Of a stretch of DNA of 64,000 bases, positions 1 through 9,068 are shown in pieces; position 1 is the stretch's first letter, and each line of letters opens with the position of its first letter. The translations under genes were made by a program, and so were the position numbers. Under the pieces are notes generated by a model. The model was not told where the DNA came from, searched no databases, and saw nothing but the letters and a program-made list of their open reading frames with translations. This stretch comes from Burkholderiaceae bacterium (GTDB lineage Bacteria > Pseudomonadota > Gammaproteobacteria > Burkholderiales > Burkholderiaceae_E). The stretch spans positions 62,001-126,000 of the forward strand of contig JAMLIR010000007.1 of assembly GCA_023954045.1 (NCBI GenBank), read 5' to 3'.

Positions 1-78
1 GAGGGCGTGACCGCGGTCGACTACGGCGGTTTCGTCGACCTGGTCGCCGAACATCCGAACTGCCAGTCGTGGCTCTAG
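1..78 (+). CDS. dsrH: DsrH (TusB-like) sulfur relay protein, 3' end only
   Basis: The window opens inside a reading frame of 25 codons that stops at TAG 76-78. Its residues (VDYGGFVDLVAEHP, ending in SWL) match the C-terminus of the DsrH/TusB family, whose members end in a similar D-Y-x2-FV-x-L-x3-HP-x3-W pattern. DsrH is one subunit of the DsrEFH hexamer that passes persulfide sulfur to DsrC in sulfur oxidisers. The position directly before dsrC is the expected one. The start, and dsrE and dsrF, lie outside the window. The call rests on a short tail plus context. Confidence 0.8.
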   Translation, partial: EGVTAVDYGGFVDLVAEHPNCQSWL

Positions 79-123
79 CACGCTGGCCCATCCTTCATCC
101 AGGCATATCCAGGGGAGACTGAA

Positions 124-459
124 ATGCCCACTCTCGAAGTCCAAGGCAAGAGCGTCGAAACCGACGAGGAAGGCTACCTCGTCAACCTGTCCGACTGGGA
201 CGAGAACGTCGCCGGCGAGATCGCCAAGGCCGAAAACATCGACATGAGCGAGTCGCACTGGGAAGTCGTGAACTTCCTGCGCGAGTACTACGACGAGTTC
301 CAGATCGCCCCGGCGGTTCGCGTGCTCACCAAGGCGATCGGCAAGAAGCTGGGGCCGGACAAGGGCAACAGCCAGTACCTGTACGAACTGTTCCCCTACG
401 GCCCCGCCAAGCAGGCGTGCAAGATCGCCGGCCTGCCGAAGCCCACCGGCTGCGTCTGA
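124..459 (+). CDS. dsrC: DsrC, persulfide/trisulfide carrier protein
   Basis: A 111-aa protein of normal DsrC length. It carries both conserved C-terminal cysteines, C99 (in QACKIAGLPKP) and C110, the penultimate residue, ten residues apart. In the known family these two cysteines carry sulfur between DsrEFH, DsrAB and the DsrMKJOP membrane complex. A Shine-Dalgarno GGGGAG lies just upstream of ATG 124. It sits between dsrH and dsrM as in other oxidative dsr operons. A second, cysteine-free paralogue is present at 29942-30274. Confidence 0.97.
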   Translation: MPTLEVQGKSVETDEEGYLVNLSDWDENVAGEIAKAENIDMSESHWEVVNFLREYYDEFQIAPAVRVLTKAIGKKLGPDKGNSQYLYELFPYGPAKQACKIAGLPKPTGCV

Positions 460-537
460 GAACCGGCGGGCAACGCGTGCGGCCGCTCGGCCGCGTCGCG
501 CGCCACGCTGGCCGGTGACCGCTGCCAGGAGGAGACA

Positions 538-1269
538 ATGCCGGCTTCGACGGTGTTCTTTGCGGTGCTGTTCTACTTCGCGGCCGCGGTCTGCGCGGTC
601 GGGCTGGTGGTGCGCATCGCCGACTACGCGCGCACGCCGGCACCGCTGAAGATTCCCACCACCCCGGCGCCGACCACCGGCACCGGCGTGGCCTTGCGCA
701 TGGTGCGCGAGGTAGTGTTCTTCGAGAGCCTGTTCAAGGGCAACCTCTGGACCTGGGCGCTCGGCTGGATCTTCCACGCGAGCCTGGCGCTGGTCCTGGC
801 GCGGCACCTGCGCTACTTCACCGAGCCGGTCTGGGGCTGGGTCGCGTTCATCCAGCCGTTCGGCATGTACGCCGGTTTCGCGATGGTGATCGGGCTGGCC
901 GGCCTGTGGGCGCGCCGCTTCATGGTCGAGCGGGTGCGCTACATCTCGACGCCGTCGGACCACCTGATGCTCGCGCTGCTGCTCGCGATCGGCGCCTCGG
1001 GCCTGTCGATGAAGTACCTGTTCCACACCGACATCGTCGGGGTGAAGGCCTTCTTCCTCGGGCTGATGGTGTTCGACTGGCAGCCGCTGCCCGCCAGCGG
1101 CCCGCTGTTCGTCCACCTGCTGCTGGTGGCGTCGCTGATGATCATCTTCCCGTTCTCCAAGCTGCTGCACGCGCCGGGGCTGTTCTTCTCGCCGTCGCGC
1201 AACCAGGTCGACAATCCGCGCGAGTCCCGGCACCTGGCGCCGTGGGCCGCCCGCCTCGAGGAGCGCTGA
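538..1269 (+). CDS. dsrM: DsrM, NarI-like cytochrome b membrane subunit
   Basis: A 243-aa protein with several long hydrophobic segments. The first is at the N-terminus (VFFAVLFYFAAAVCAVGLVV) and others surround conserved histidines such as the one in WIFHASLALVLARH. This is the layout of the NarI-like dihaem cytochrome b subunit of DsrMKJOP, which exchanges electrons between the quinone pool and DsrK. An AGGAGG-like site precedes ATG 538. dsrK starts three bases after its stop, so the two are probably translationally coupled. Confidence 0.93.
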   Translation: MPASTVFFAVLFYFAAAVCAVGLVVRIADYARTPAPLKIPTTPAPTTGTGVALRMVREVVFFESLFKGNLWTWALGWIFHASLALVLARHLRYFTEPVWGWVAFIQPFGMYAGFAMVIGLAGLWARRFMVERVRYISTPSDHLMLALLLAIGASGLSMKYLFHTDIVGVKAFFLGLMVFDWQPLPASGPLFVHLLLVASLMIIFPFSKLLHAPGLFFSPSRNQVDNPRESRHLAPWAARLEER

Positions 1270-1272
1270 GCG

Positions 1273-2814
1273 ATGGCTGCCGAAGTCAAGGCGCCCGCGC
1301 TGCGCGAGCTCCCCGACGTGCCCCCGGCGATCCGGCCGGGCGCAATGGCCGACAGCCGCCCGTACGTCGCGTCCGAGAAGATGAACGAGGCGATCGGCTT
1401 CCCCGGCAAGGTCGGCGACGACTGGCAGGTCGTGCACGACAAGGCGATCGCGCACATGGGCTCGCTGCTCGAGCGCTACCGGTCGCTCAAGGTATACCTC
1501 GACGCCTGCGTGCACTGCGGCTCGTGCACCGACAAGTGCCACTACTTCCTCGGCACCGGCGACCCGAAGAACATGCCGGTGGCGCGCCAGGACCTGATGC
1601 GCAGCGTCTACCGGCGCTACTTCACGCTGGCCGGAAAAATCGCCCCGAAGCTCGTCGGCGCGCGCGACCTCACGCGTGAAGTGCTCGACGAGTGGTACAC
1701 GTACTACAACCAGTGCTCGGAATGCCGGCGCTGCTCGGTGTTCTGCCCTTACGGCATCGACACCGCCGAGATCACGATGGCCGGGCGCGAGATCCTCGAC
1801 GTGGTCGGCTACGGTCAGAAGTACTCGAACGAGATCATCGGCAAGGTCCACCGGATCGGCAACAACCTCGGGCTTCCCGGGCCGGCGCTCGCCGACACGC
1901 TCGAGGGCCTGGAGGAAGACGTCAAGGAAGACACCGGCGTCGACGTGCGCTACCCGCTCGACCAGAAGGGCGCCGAGGTGCTGCTCATCACGCCGTCGGC
2001 CGACTTCTTCGCCGAGCCGCACGTCGAGAGCCTGATCGGCTACGGCAAGGTGTTCCACGCCGCCGGCATCAGCTGGACGCTGTCGTCGCACGCGTCCGAG
2101 GCCGGCAACTTCGGCCTGTTCATCGGCAACTACGAGCAGTTGCGCACGATCGCGATGCGCATCCGCGAGGCGGCGCTCGAGCTCGGCGTCAAGCGGATCA
2201 TCGTCGGCGAGTGCGGCCACGCGTGGCGCGTCGCCTACAGCTTCTGGAACACGCTGGCCGGCATCGGCGCCGGCGCGAAGGACCCGTTCGCGGTGCAGCT
2301 GCAGAGCCAGCTCGACATGCGCTACCGGCAGCCGATGCACATCTGCGAGTTCACCTGGGACCTGATCCAGCGCGGCGCGCTCACGCTCGACAAGGAAGCC
2401 AACGACCACCGCGTCGTCACCTTCCACGACAGCTGCAACGTCGCGCGCGCGTCGCGGATGGGCGACACGCCGGGCGGGCAGTTCGAGATCCCGCGCGCGA
2501 TCATCCGCGCGACGGTCAACCGCTTCCACGAGATGGCGCCGGGCACGACGCACGAGCAGACCTTCTGCTGCGGCGGCGGCGGCGGCGTGCTCACCGACGA
2601 GCTGCTCGACCTGCGGGTCAAGGGCGCCCTGCCCCGGATGGAGTCGCTCGATCGCGTCGTCAAGGAGCACGGGGTCAACTTCATGGCGACGATCTGCGCG
2701 ATCTGCAAGGCGCAGTTCACGAAGGTGCTGCCGTACTACGGATTCAAGATGGGAATGGTGGGCGGCGTGCACCAGCTGGTGAGCACCGCGATCCGGCTCG
2801 GCGCGAAATCCTGA
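1273..2814 (+). CDS. dsrK: DsrK, HdrD-like iron-sulfur catalytic subunit of DsrMKJOP
   Basis: A 513-aa cytoplasmic-type protein. Two [4Fe-4S] ferredoxin motifs are in the first third (CVHCGSCTDKC and CSECRRCSVFC). C-terminal CCG-type cysteine motifs follow (FCCGGGGG, CAICKAQF), preceded by a DSCN element. CCG domains bind the unusual [4Fe-4S] centre of heterodisulfide-reductase-like enzymes, and DsrK is thought to react with oxidised DsrC. The length is typical. The ribosome site GAGGAGCGC overlaps the end of dsrM. Confidence 0.96.
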   Translation: MAAEVKAPALRELPDVPPAIRPGAMADSRPYVASEKMNEAIGFPGKVGDDWQVVHDKAIAHMGSLLERYRSLKVYLDACVHCGSCTDKCHYFLGTGDPKNMPVARQDLMRSVYRRYFTLAGKIAPKLVGARDLTREVLDEWYTYYNQCSECRRCSVFCPYGIDTAEITMAGREILDVVGYGQKYSNEIIGKVHRIGNNLGLPGPALADTLEGLEEDVKEDTGVDVRYPLDQKGAEVLLITPSADFFAEPHVESLIGYGKVFHAAGISWTLSSHASEAGNFGLFIGNYEQLRTIAMRIREAALELGVKRIIVGECGHAWRVAYSFWNTLAGIGAGAKDPFAVQLQSQLDMRYRQPMHICEFTWDLIQRGALTLDKEANDHRVVTFHDSCNVARASRMGDTPGGQFEIPRAIIRATVNRFHEMAPGTTHEQTFCCGGGGGVLTDELLDLRVKGALPRMESLDRVVKEHGVNFMATICAICKAQFTKVLPYYGFKMGMVGGVHQLVSTAIRLGAKS

Positions 2815-2850
2815 CGCGCCATCCGATTACTGCTTCGGAGAACACGGACA

Positions 2851-4803
2851 ATGTCGACGAATGCTGAACAACCGGTCGAGAAGCTCAACTACCGGCGCTT
2901 CAAGGACGGCGATTACACGTGGAAGGACTTCCGCCAGAAGATCTTCGACGCCGACCACTCGCACAAGTGCCCGACCTACATCCAGTCGACGCCGCCGTGC
3001 CAGGGCAGCTGCCCGTCGGGCGAGGACATCCGCGGCTACCTGAACATCGTCCGCGGCATCGAGAAGCCGCCGGCGGGGATGCCGTGGCAGGAATACGCCT
3101 GGCGCCGGCTGACGCAGGCCAACCCGTTCCCGTCGGTGATGGGCCGCGTGTGCCCGGCGCCCTGCGAGAGCGGCTGCAACCGCAACGCGCTGGAAGACCA
3201 CGTCGGCATCAACTCGGTCGAACACTTCCTCGGCGAGTACGCCAACGCCAAGGGCCTGAAGTTCGTCAAGCCCGGGCACTCGACCGGCAAGAAGGTCGCG
3301 GTGATCGGCGGCGGGCCCGCCGGCCTCTCGGTGGCCTACCAGCTGGCGCTCAAGGGCCACGCCGTCACGATCTTCGACGAGCACGAGCACCTGGGCGGCA
3401 TGATGCGCTACGGGATCCCGGGCTTCCGCACGCCGCGCGAAGTGCTCGACGCCGAAATCGACCGCATCCTCGAACTGGGCATCGAGACGCGGCTGAAGTG
3501 CCGCGTCGGCACCGACGTCACGATGGACGAGTTGCGGCGCGATTTCGACGCGGTGTTCCTCGGCATGGGCGCGCAGGCCGGTCGCGCGCTGCCGGTCAAG
3601 GACGGCGAAGCGCCCAACGTCGTCACGGCGACCTCCTTCCTGCGCGCGTTCAACGATGGGCGCCTGCGCCACGTCGGCAAGCGCGTGGTCGTGGTCGGCG
3701 GCGGCGACACGTCGATCGACGTGGCCACCGTCGCGCGCCGCCTGGGCCATCTCGCGAACTCCAAGCCGACCGACCTCGAGGCCGCGATCGCCGGCCACAT
3801 GGCGCAGGACGTGGCCGAGGTGTCGGCCAAGCAGGGCGCCGACGTGGTGCTGACCTCGGTGTTCCCGATCGAGAAGATGCAGGCGAACAAGCACGAGATC
3901 GAGCAGGCGCAAGCCGAGGACATCCACATCCGCGGCGGGCTGGTGCCGCTGGCCGTCGTCAAGGGACCGGACGGCCGCGCCACCGCGCTGCGCGTCGCGA
4001 AGTGCGAGGCGAAGATGGCCGGCGGCAAGCTCGACATCAAGGTCGTCGAGGGCACCGAGGAAGACATCCCCGCCGACCTGATCGTCTCGGCGATCGGTCA
4101 GGCCGTCGACTTCACCGGCCTCGAACCGTTCGACAACGGCCGCGGCGCGGTCAACGCGGACCGCAGCTACCAGGTCAAGGACCAGCCCGGTGTGTTCGCC
4201 GGCGGCGACGTGATCAGGCCGCACCTGCTGACCACCGCGATCGGGCACGGCGCGATCGCCGCCGACGGGATCGACCGGTTCCTGGCGGGCGAAGAGCTCG
4301 GCAAGCGCCCGAAGATCGACGTGCACGTCTTCGACCTGATGCGCAAGTACGTCGAGCGCGGGCTGGAACTGGGCGAGATCCACGAGCCGACCTGGGGCAC
4401 CGACCAGAGCAAGGGCGCGATCCACAACTTCGACAATCGCTCCGACCGCTACGTGATCCCGCACGAGGCGCTGTTCCTCGGCCACTTCGGCTACACCCCG
4501 CGGGTCAAGCGCAAGTTCATCACGCTGACGAAAGAGAGCGCGCTCGGCAACTTCGAGGAGCGCATCGAGGCGCTCGGCGAGGCCGAGGCGATCGCCGAGG
4601 CCAAGCGCTGCATGAGTTGCGGCCAGTGCTTCGAATGCGACAACTGCGTCGTGTACTGCCCGCAGACCGCCGTCAAGCGCGTGCCGAAGAAGGAAGCGAC
4701 GATGGGGCGGTACGTCTACACCGACTACGACCGCTGCATCGGATGCCACATCTGCGCCGACGTCTGCCCGACCGGCTACATCCAGATGGGCCTGGGCGAA
4801 TAG
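2851..4803 (+). CDS. dsrL: DsrL, NAD(P)H-acceptor iron-sulfur flavoprotein
   Basis: A 650-aa GltD-like flavoprotein. The N-terminal region holds cysteine clusters (CQGSC near residue 52 and CPAPCESGC near residue 100). An FAD-binding GGGPAG loop follows near 153, a nucleotide-binding VVVVGGGD near 280, and a C-terminal pair of [4Fe-4S] motifs (CMSCGQCFEC near 587 and CIGCHICADVC near 630). In sulfur oxidisers DsrL takes the electrons released by reverse DsrAB to NAD(P)+. Its presence marks this dsr cluster as oxidative. It starts 36 bases after dsrK. Confidence 0.95.
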   Translation: MSTNAEQPVEKLNYRRFKDGDYTWKDFRQKIFDADHSHKCPTYIQSTPPCQGSCPSGEDIRGYLNIVRGIEKPPAGMPWQEYAWRRLTQANPFPSVMGRVCPAPCESGCNRNALEDHVGINSVEHFLGEYANAKGLKFVKPGHSTGKKVAVIGGGPAGLSVAYQLALKGHAVTIFDEHEHLGGMMRYGIPGFRTPREVLDAEIDRILELGIETRLKCRVGTDVTMDELRRDFDAVFLGMGAQAGRALPVKDGEAPNVVTATSFLRAFNDGRLRHVGKRVVVVGGGDTSIDVATVARRLGHLANSKPTDLEAAIAGHMAQDVAEVSAKQGADVVLTSVFPIEKMQANKHEIEQAQAEDIHIRGGLVPLAVVKGPDGRATALRVAKCEAKMAGGKLDIKVVEGTEEDIPADLIVSAIGQAVDFTGLEPFDNGRGAVNADRSYQVKDQPGVFAGGDVIRPHLLTTAIGHGAIAADGIDRFLAGEELGKRPKIDVHVFDLMRKYVERGLELGEIHEPTWGTDQSKGAIHNFDNRSDRYVIPHEALFLGHFGYTPRVKRKFITLTKESALGNFEERIEALGEAEAIAEAKRCMSCGQCFECDNCVVYCPQTAVKRVPKKEATMGRYVYTDYDRCIGCHICADVCPTGYIQMGLGE

Positions 4804-4813
4804 GAACGCGCAG

Positions 4814-5323
4814 ATGCCGGGCACCGTTGCACGCCGCTGGCTGAGGACGATCGCGTTCGCGCTCTGCGCGGGCGCGCTCGCCGGCGCGGCATCGGCCGCC
4901 GAGCCGGCGGGACGCGTCGCCAAGCCGTCGATTTCGGTCGACCGCTCGACGCAGTGCATCGACAGCCCCGAGGTGATGCGGCGCACGCACATGGACATGC
5001 TCAAGCACCAGCGTGACCGCACCGTGCGCCAGGGCATCCGCGGCGAGAAGGTCAGCCTGAACGGCTGCATCGAGTGCCACGCGGGGCCGGGTGCCGGCGC
5101 CGCAGCCGGAGCGGCGGTCGGCTCGTCGCAGGCGTTCTGCGAGACCTGCCACCGCTACGCGGCGGTCAAGCTCGACTGCTTCGAATGCCACCAGGCGAAG
5201 CCGGCCGGCACGCATCCGGCGCGCTCGCAAGCCGACGGCAGCCCGCAGGCGCGCGCCGCGCAGGCCGCGCAGGCGTTCCTGGACGCGCCGGCGGCCCGGC
5301 CCGCGGCAGGAGAGCGGCGATGA
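4814..5323 (+). CDS. dsrJ: DsrJ, periplasmic trihaem cytochrome c
   Basis: A 169-aa protein with an N-terminal signal or anchor sequence (residues about 8-28, ending ASA-AE). It has three c-type haem motifs: CIECH (85-89), CETCH (109-113) and CFECH (122-126). Cys48, in the STQCID stretch, matches the position of the unusual cysteine axial ligand known in DsrJ. The Ala/Pro-rich tail after residue 130 has no recognisable domain. Its stop overlaps the dsrO start as ATGA. Confidence 0.93.
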   Translation: MPGTVARRWLRTIAFALCAGALAGAASAAEPAGRVAKPSISVDRSTQCIDSPEVMRRTHMDMLKHQRDRTVRQGIRGEKVSLNGCIECHAGPGAGAAAGAAVGSSQAFCETCHRYAAVKLDCFECHQAKPAGTHPARSQADGSPQARAAQAAQAFLDAPAARPAAGERR

Positions 5324-6099
5324 GCGAGCGCGACCGCCCCGACGCCCCGCAGGCGCGCGAAGCCTCGCGTCCCGGCGCCCCGTCGCGACGCGCGATGCTC
5401 GCCGCCGGCACCGCCGCGCTGGCCGGCGTGCTGCTGGCGCCGGGCATCCGCCTGATCGAGATCGCGACCGCGCAGGGCGCCAGGCCCGCCGGCGAGCCTG
5501 CCTCGTCGAAAGTGCGCTGGGGGATGCTGATCGACACCACGCGCTGCTCGACCGACTGCAACGAGTGCGTGAAGGCCTGCAACACCGAGAACGGGCTGTC
5601 GGGCGGCACGCTGCCCACCGATTCGCAGTGGATCCGCAAGGTCGAAATCCGCCACAAGGACACCGGCCGCACGACCAGCGCGCCGGTGATGTGCCAGCAT
5701 TGCGCGCAGCCGCCCTGCGTCGACGTCTGCCCGACCGGCGCGTCGTTCAAGCGCGCCGACGGCATCGTGCTGGTCGACCGGCACACCTGCATCGGCTGCC
5801 GCTATTGCGTGATGGCCTGCCCATACAAGGCGCGCAGCTTCGTGCACGAACCGCTCTCGATGCAGAAACCCGAGGTCCCGCGCGGCAAGGGCTGCGTCGA
5901 GGGCTGCACGATGTGCGTGCACCGCGTCGACCGCGGCCAGCAACCGGCCTGCGCCGACGCCTGCCCCGAGCACGCGATCCTCTTCGGCGACCTGAACGAC
6001 CCGGACAGCGCGATCTCGAAGCGCATTCGCGAGATCGCCACGACCCGGATCCGCGAAGACCTGCGCCTGGACACCGGCGTTCGCTATCACGGAATCTGA
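5320..6099 (+). CDS. dsrO: DsrO, Tat-exported periplasmic iron-sulfur subunit
   Basis: A 259-aa protein. I start it at ATG 5320, which overlaps the dsrJ stop by four bases and follows GGAGAGCGGCG, although the frame is open further upstream. A twin-arginine signal (SRRAMLAAG, about residues 24-32) is followed by a hydrophobic stretch. Four ferredoxin-type cysteine clusters follow: CSTDCNECVKAC, CQHCAQPPCVDVC, CIGCRYCVMAC and CTMCV-(x8)-PACADAC. DsrO works with DsrP and DsrJ on the periplasmic side of the Dsr membrane complex. Confidence 0.95.
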   Translation: MSERDRPDAPQAREASRPGAPSRRAMLAAGTAALAGVLLAPGIRLIEIATAQGARPAGEPASSKVRWGMLIDTTRCSTDCNECVKACNTENGLSGGTLPTDSQWIRKVEIRHKDTGRTTSAPVMCQHCAQPPCVDVCPTGASFKRADGIVLVDRHTCIGCRYCVMACPYKARSFVHEPLSMQKPEVPRGKGCVEGCTMCVHRVDRGQQPACADACPEHAILFGDLNDPDSAISKRIREIATTRIREDLRLDTGVRYHGI

Positions 6100-6103
6100 C
6101 CAC

Positions 6104-7303
6104 ATGCAGGAAGGCATCGCGACCCCTCCTCCGCCGGCGAGCCGCTTCTGGCTCGTCGCCGCGATCGCCGCGGCGCTGGTCGCGCTCGGGCTGGGCGCGG
6201 CGCACTACATGGAGGTCGAGGGCCACATCGTCACCGGGATGAACAACCACGTGGTCTGGGGCCTGCCGCACGTGTTCGCGATCTTCCTGATCGTCGCGGC
6301 CTCGGGCGTGCTCAACGTGGCCTCGATCGGCTCGGTGTTCGGCAAGGCGGTCTACAAGGCGCGCGCACCGCTCTCGGGGCTGCTGTGCCTGGCGATGCTG
6401 GCCGGCGGCCTGATGGTGCTGATGCTCGACCTCGGCCGCCCGGACCGGCTGATCGTCGCCGCGACGCACTACAACTTCACGTCGATGTTCGCCTGGAACG
6501 TGTTCCTGTACTCGGGGATGGCCGCGATCGTCGCAGTCTACCTGTGGACGCTGATGGAACGGCGGATGAACCCGTACTCGAAGAAGGCGGGCCTGGCCGC
6601 GTTCATCTGGCGGCTGGTGCTGACCACCGGCACCGGCTCGATCTTCGGGTTCCTGGTCGCGCGCCAGGCCTACGGGTCGGCGCTGCTCGCGCCGATGTTC
6701 ATCGTGATGTCGTTCGCCTGGGGCCTGGCGGTGTTCCTCGTCGCGCAGGCGGCGGTCTACGCCTGGAACCGGATGACGCTGCCGGCCGACGTCCGTCGGC
6801 GGATGGCCCGGCTGCTCGGCGTATTCGTCGCCGCGACGCTGTACCTGGTCGCCGCGCACCACGTGACCAACCTCTACTTCGCGCGGCAGGTCGACTTCGA
6901 GCACTTCATCCTGGTGAGCGGCGGCATCTACACGCTGCTGTTCTGGGTCGGATACGTGCTCCTCGGCAGCATCGTGCCGCTGCTGCTGGTCTACGGAGGC
7001 GACCCGCCGAGCCCCCGCGCCGCGCTCGCCGCCAGCGTGCTGGTGATCGCGGGCGCGTTCTGCGCGCTGTACGTGTTCATCATCGGCGGGCAGGCGTTCC
7101 CGCTCGAGCTGTTCCCCGGCGCGGTGACGAGTTCCACCTTCTACGACGGGAGAATCGCACCGTACGCGCCCTCGCTGCCCGAGTTGCTGCTCGGCGTCGG
7201 CGGCCTGGCCGCGGCATTCCTGATCACGACGATCGGCGTGCACGTGCTCGACTTCCTGCCGCGCGACCCCGCGCCGTCCCCTGGCCCCGCGGGCGGCGGC
7301 TGA
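6104..7303 (+). CDS. dsrP: DsrP, NrfD/PsrC-like integral membrane subunit
   Basis: A 399-aa, strongly hydrophobic protein with about ten predicted membrane helices (for example LVAAIAAALVALGLGAAH and FAIFLIVAASGVLNVA). This is the NrfD/PsrC family type that handles quinones and partners a periplasmic ferredoxin subunit, here DsrO. It starts four bases after dsrO, and dsrN follows after eight bases. Its length agrees with DsrP proteins. Confidence 0.94.
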   Translation: MQEGIATPPPPASRFWLVAAIAAALVALGLGAAHYMEVEGHIVTGMNNHVVWGLPHVFAIFLIVAASGVLNVASIGSVFGKAVYKARAPLSGLLCLAMLAGGLMVLMLDLGRPDRLIVAATHYNFTSMFAWNVFLYSGMAAIVAVYLWTLMERRMNPYSKKAGLAAFIWRLVLTTGTGSIFGFLVARQAYGSALLAPMFIVMSFAWGLAVFLVAQAAVYAWNRMTLPADVRRRMARLLGVFVAATLYLVAAHHVTNLYFARQVDFEHFILVSGGIYTLLFWVGYVLLGSIVPLLLVYGGDPPSPRAALAASVLVIAGAFCALYVFIIGGQAFPLELFPGAVTSSTFYDGRIAPYAPSLPELLLGVGGLAAAFLITTIGVHVLDFLPRDPAPSPGPAGGG

Positions 7304-7311
7304 GCAACGCA

Positions 7312-8751
7312 ATGAGTCGCTGGCTCGTTTCCGCAGCGCATCGGTCTTCGGGCAAGACGACGGTTTCGATCGGGGTCTGCGCCGCGCTGCGCCGCCGCGG
7401 CCTGTCGGTCCAACCGTTCAAGAAAGGCCCCGACTACATCGACCCGATGTGGCTGGCCCTCGCCGCCGGCCGCGCGTGCCGCAACCTCGACCCGCACCTC
7501 TCGGGCTGGGACGAAGTCGAAGCGGCGTTCCAGCGCCACGCGGCCGGTGCCGATGCGGCGCTCGTCGAAGGCAATCTCGGCCTTCACGACGGGATGGCGG
7601 CCGACGGAAGCGACAGCAACGCCGAACTGGCCCTGCGGCTCGACCTGCCGGTCGTGCTGGTGCTGGATGCGCGCGGCACCTCGCGCGGCATCGCGCCGCT
7701 GGTCCTCGGCTACCAGGCGTTCGAGCCGCGGCTGCGCATCGCCGGCGTGATCCTGAACCGCGTCGGCGGCTCGCGCCACGAGGCGCGCCTTCGCGAGGCG
7801 CTCGAGCGCTACACCGACGTGCCGGTGCTCGGCGCGATCGGCGAGAATCCGAGGCTCGCGATCGTCGAGCGGCACCTCGGTCTGGTGCCCAGCAACGAGG
7901 CGGGCGAGGCGCAGCGGGTCGTCGAGACGCTGGCCGACGCGGTCGCCGGCGGCGTCGCCCTCGACGCGCTGCTCGGCGCCACCGCCGATTCGCCCGCCGC
8001 CGCGTCCGCGCGGCGCGACGCGAAGCCGCTGCCGGCGCGAGCAGCGGCGTCCGCCAGGGACGACGCCGCGCCGCTGCGCATCGGCATCGCGCAGGACGAA
8101 GCGTTCGGCTTCTACTATGCCGACGACCTCGAGGCGTTGCAGGCGGCGGGTGCCGAGCTGGTCGCCTTCGACACGCTGCGCGATGCCGCGCTCCCCGAAG
8201 TCGACGGACTGTTCATCGGCGGGGGTTTTCCCGAGGCGCTCGCAGCGCGGCTGGCCGCCAACGCGCCGCTGCGGCGGGCGCTGCGCGAGCGCATCGAGGC
8301 GGGCCTGCCGGTCTACGCGGAGTGCGGCGGGCTGATGTACCTCGCGCGCTCGATCACGTGGCGCGGCGAGCGCCACGAGATGGTCGGCGCGATCCCGGCG
8401 GACGTCGTGATGCACGATCGCGCGGTCGGCCGCGGCTACGTGACGCTGCAGGAAACCGACGCCTTTCCCTGGCCCGGCGGGCCGCTCGAGAGCGTGCGCG
8501 GACACGAGTTCCATCATTCGGCGCTCGAGAACGCGGCCCCCGATCTCCGCTACGCCTATCGCGTGAAGCGCGGCCACGGCATCGACGGAACGCGCGACGG
8601 CATCGTGCATCGCAACGTGCTGGCCTGCTACGCGCACCTGCGCAGCGTCGGCGGCAACCGCTGGCCGCAGCGCTTCGTCGAGTTCGTCCGCAGCGTCGCG
8701 CAGCCGCCCCGGCGCGCCGAGCCCGCCCTTGACCTCAACGCGTGCCCCTGA
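7312..8751 (+). CDS. dsrN: DsrN, CbiA-type cobyrinate a,c-diamide synthase-like amidase
   Basis: A 479-aa protein. I start it at ATG 7312, where homology begins (SRWLVSAAHRSSGKTT, a P-loop). The ATPase half is followed by a class I glutamine amidotransferase half with the nucleophile motif YAECGGLMYL and a late histidine in GHEFHHS. In dsr operons this protein is known as DsrN and is thought to amidate siroheme for DsrAB. A cobyrinate synthase role is also possible, but no other cobalamin gene is nearby. It overlaps dsrR by one base (TGATG). Confidence 0.93.
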   Translation: MSRWLVSAAHRSSGKTTVSIGVCAALRRRGLSVQPFKKGPDYIDPMWLALAAGRACRNLDPHLSGWDEVEAAFQRHAAGADAALVEGNLGLHDGMAADGSDSNAELALRLDLPVVLVLDARGTSRGIAPLVLGYQAFEPRLRIAGVILNRVGGSRHEARLREALERYTDVPVLGAIGENPRLAIVERHLGLVPSNEAGEAQRVVETLADAVAGGVALDALLGATADSPAAASARRDAKPLPARAAASARDDAAPLRIGIAQDEAFGFYYADDLEALQAAGAELVAFDTLRDAALPEVDGLFIGGGFPEALAARLAANAPLRRALRERIEAGLPVYAECGGLMYLARSITWRGERHEMVGAIPADVVMHDRAVGRGYVTLQETDAFPWPGGPLESVRGHEFHHSALENAAPDLRYAYRVKRGHGIDGTRDGIVHRNVLACYAHLRSVGGNRWPQRFVEFVRSVAQPPRRAEPALDLNACP

Positions 8752-9050
8752 TGATCACCGTCACCCCCGCCGCCGCCCGCCAGATCCTGCTCGCCGCCGA
8801 GAACGCCGGAATCGAGGAACCTTTGCTTCGAGTCGCGGCCCGGTACGACGAAGCCGACGACGACATCGAGTTCGGCATGGGCTTCGACGAGCGCCGCGAG
8901 CAGGACGAGGAGATCGAGTGCGAAGGCGTGATCGTCCTCGTCTCGCCAACCTCGCGCCCCCAGCTCGAGGGCGCCGTGCTCGACTACGTCGAGGTGGAGC
9001 CCGCCGAGTTCCGCTTCGTGTTCAGCCGCGGTCCGCGGCAACAAGACTGA
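8751..9050 (+). CDS. dsrR: DsrR, IscA-like protein without the usual cluster cysteines
   Basis: A 99-aa protein from ATG 8751; a GTG at 8742 is possible. The N-terminus (MITVTPAAARQIL) and the MGFDE stretch match DsrR, an A-type-scaffold-fold protein of dsr operons reported to affect expression of dsr genes. The three cysteines of Fe-S-binding IscA proteins are absent. The only cysteine lies in EIECEGV. It is followed after 18 bases by the siroheme gene. Confidence 0.88.
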   Translation: MITVTPAAARQILLAAENAGIEEPLLRVAARYDEADDDIEFGMGFDERREQDEEIECEGVIVLVSPTSRPQLEGAVLDYVEVEPAEFRFVFSRGPRQQD

Positions 9051-9068
9051 TCCCACCGGAGGTATCCG

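Noticed and set aside
2827-5070. 747-codon open frame on the - strand opposite dsrL and dsrJ
   Set aside because: It is low-complexity (Arg/Ala/Val/Asp-rich), mirrors the codon pattern of dsrL and lies over well-supported genes. High GC makes such long antisense frames common.
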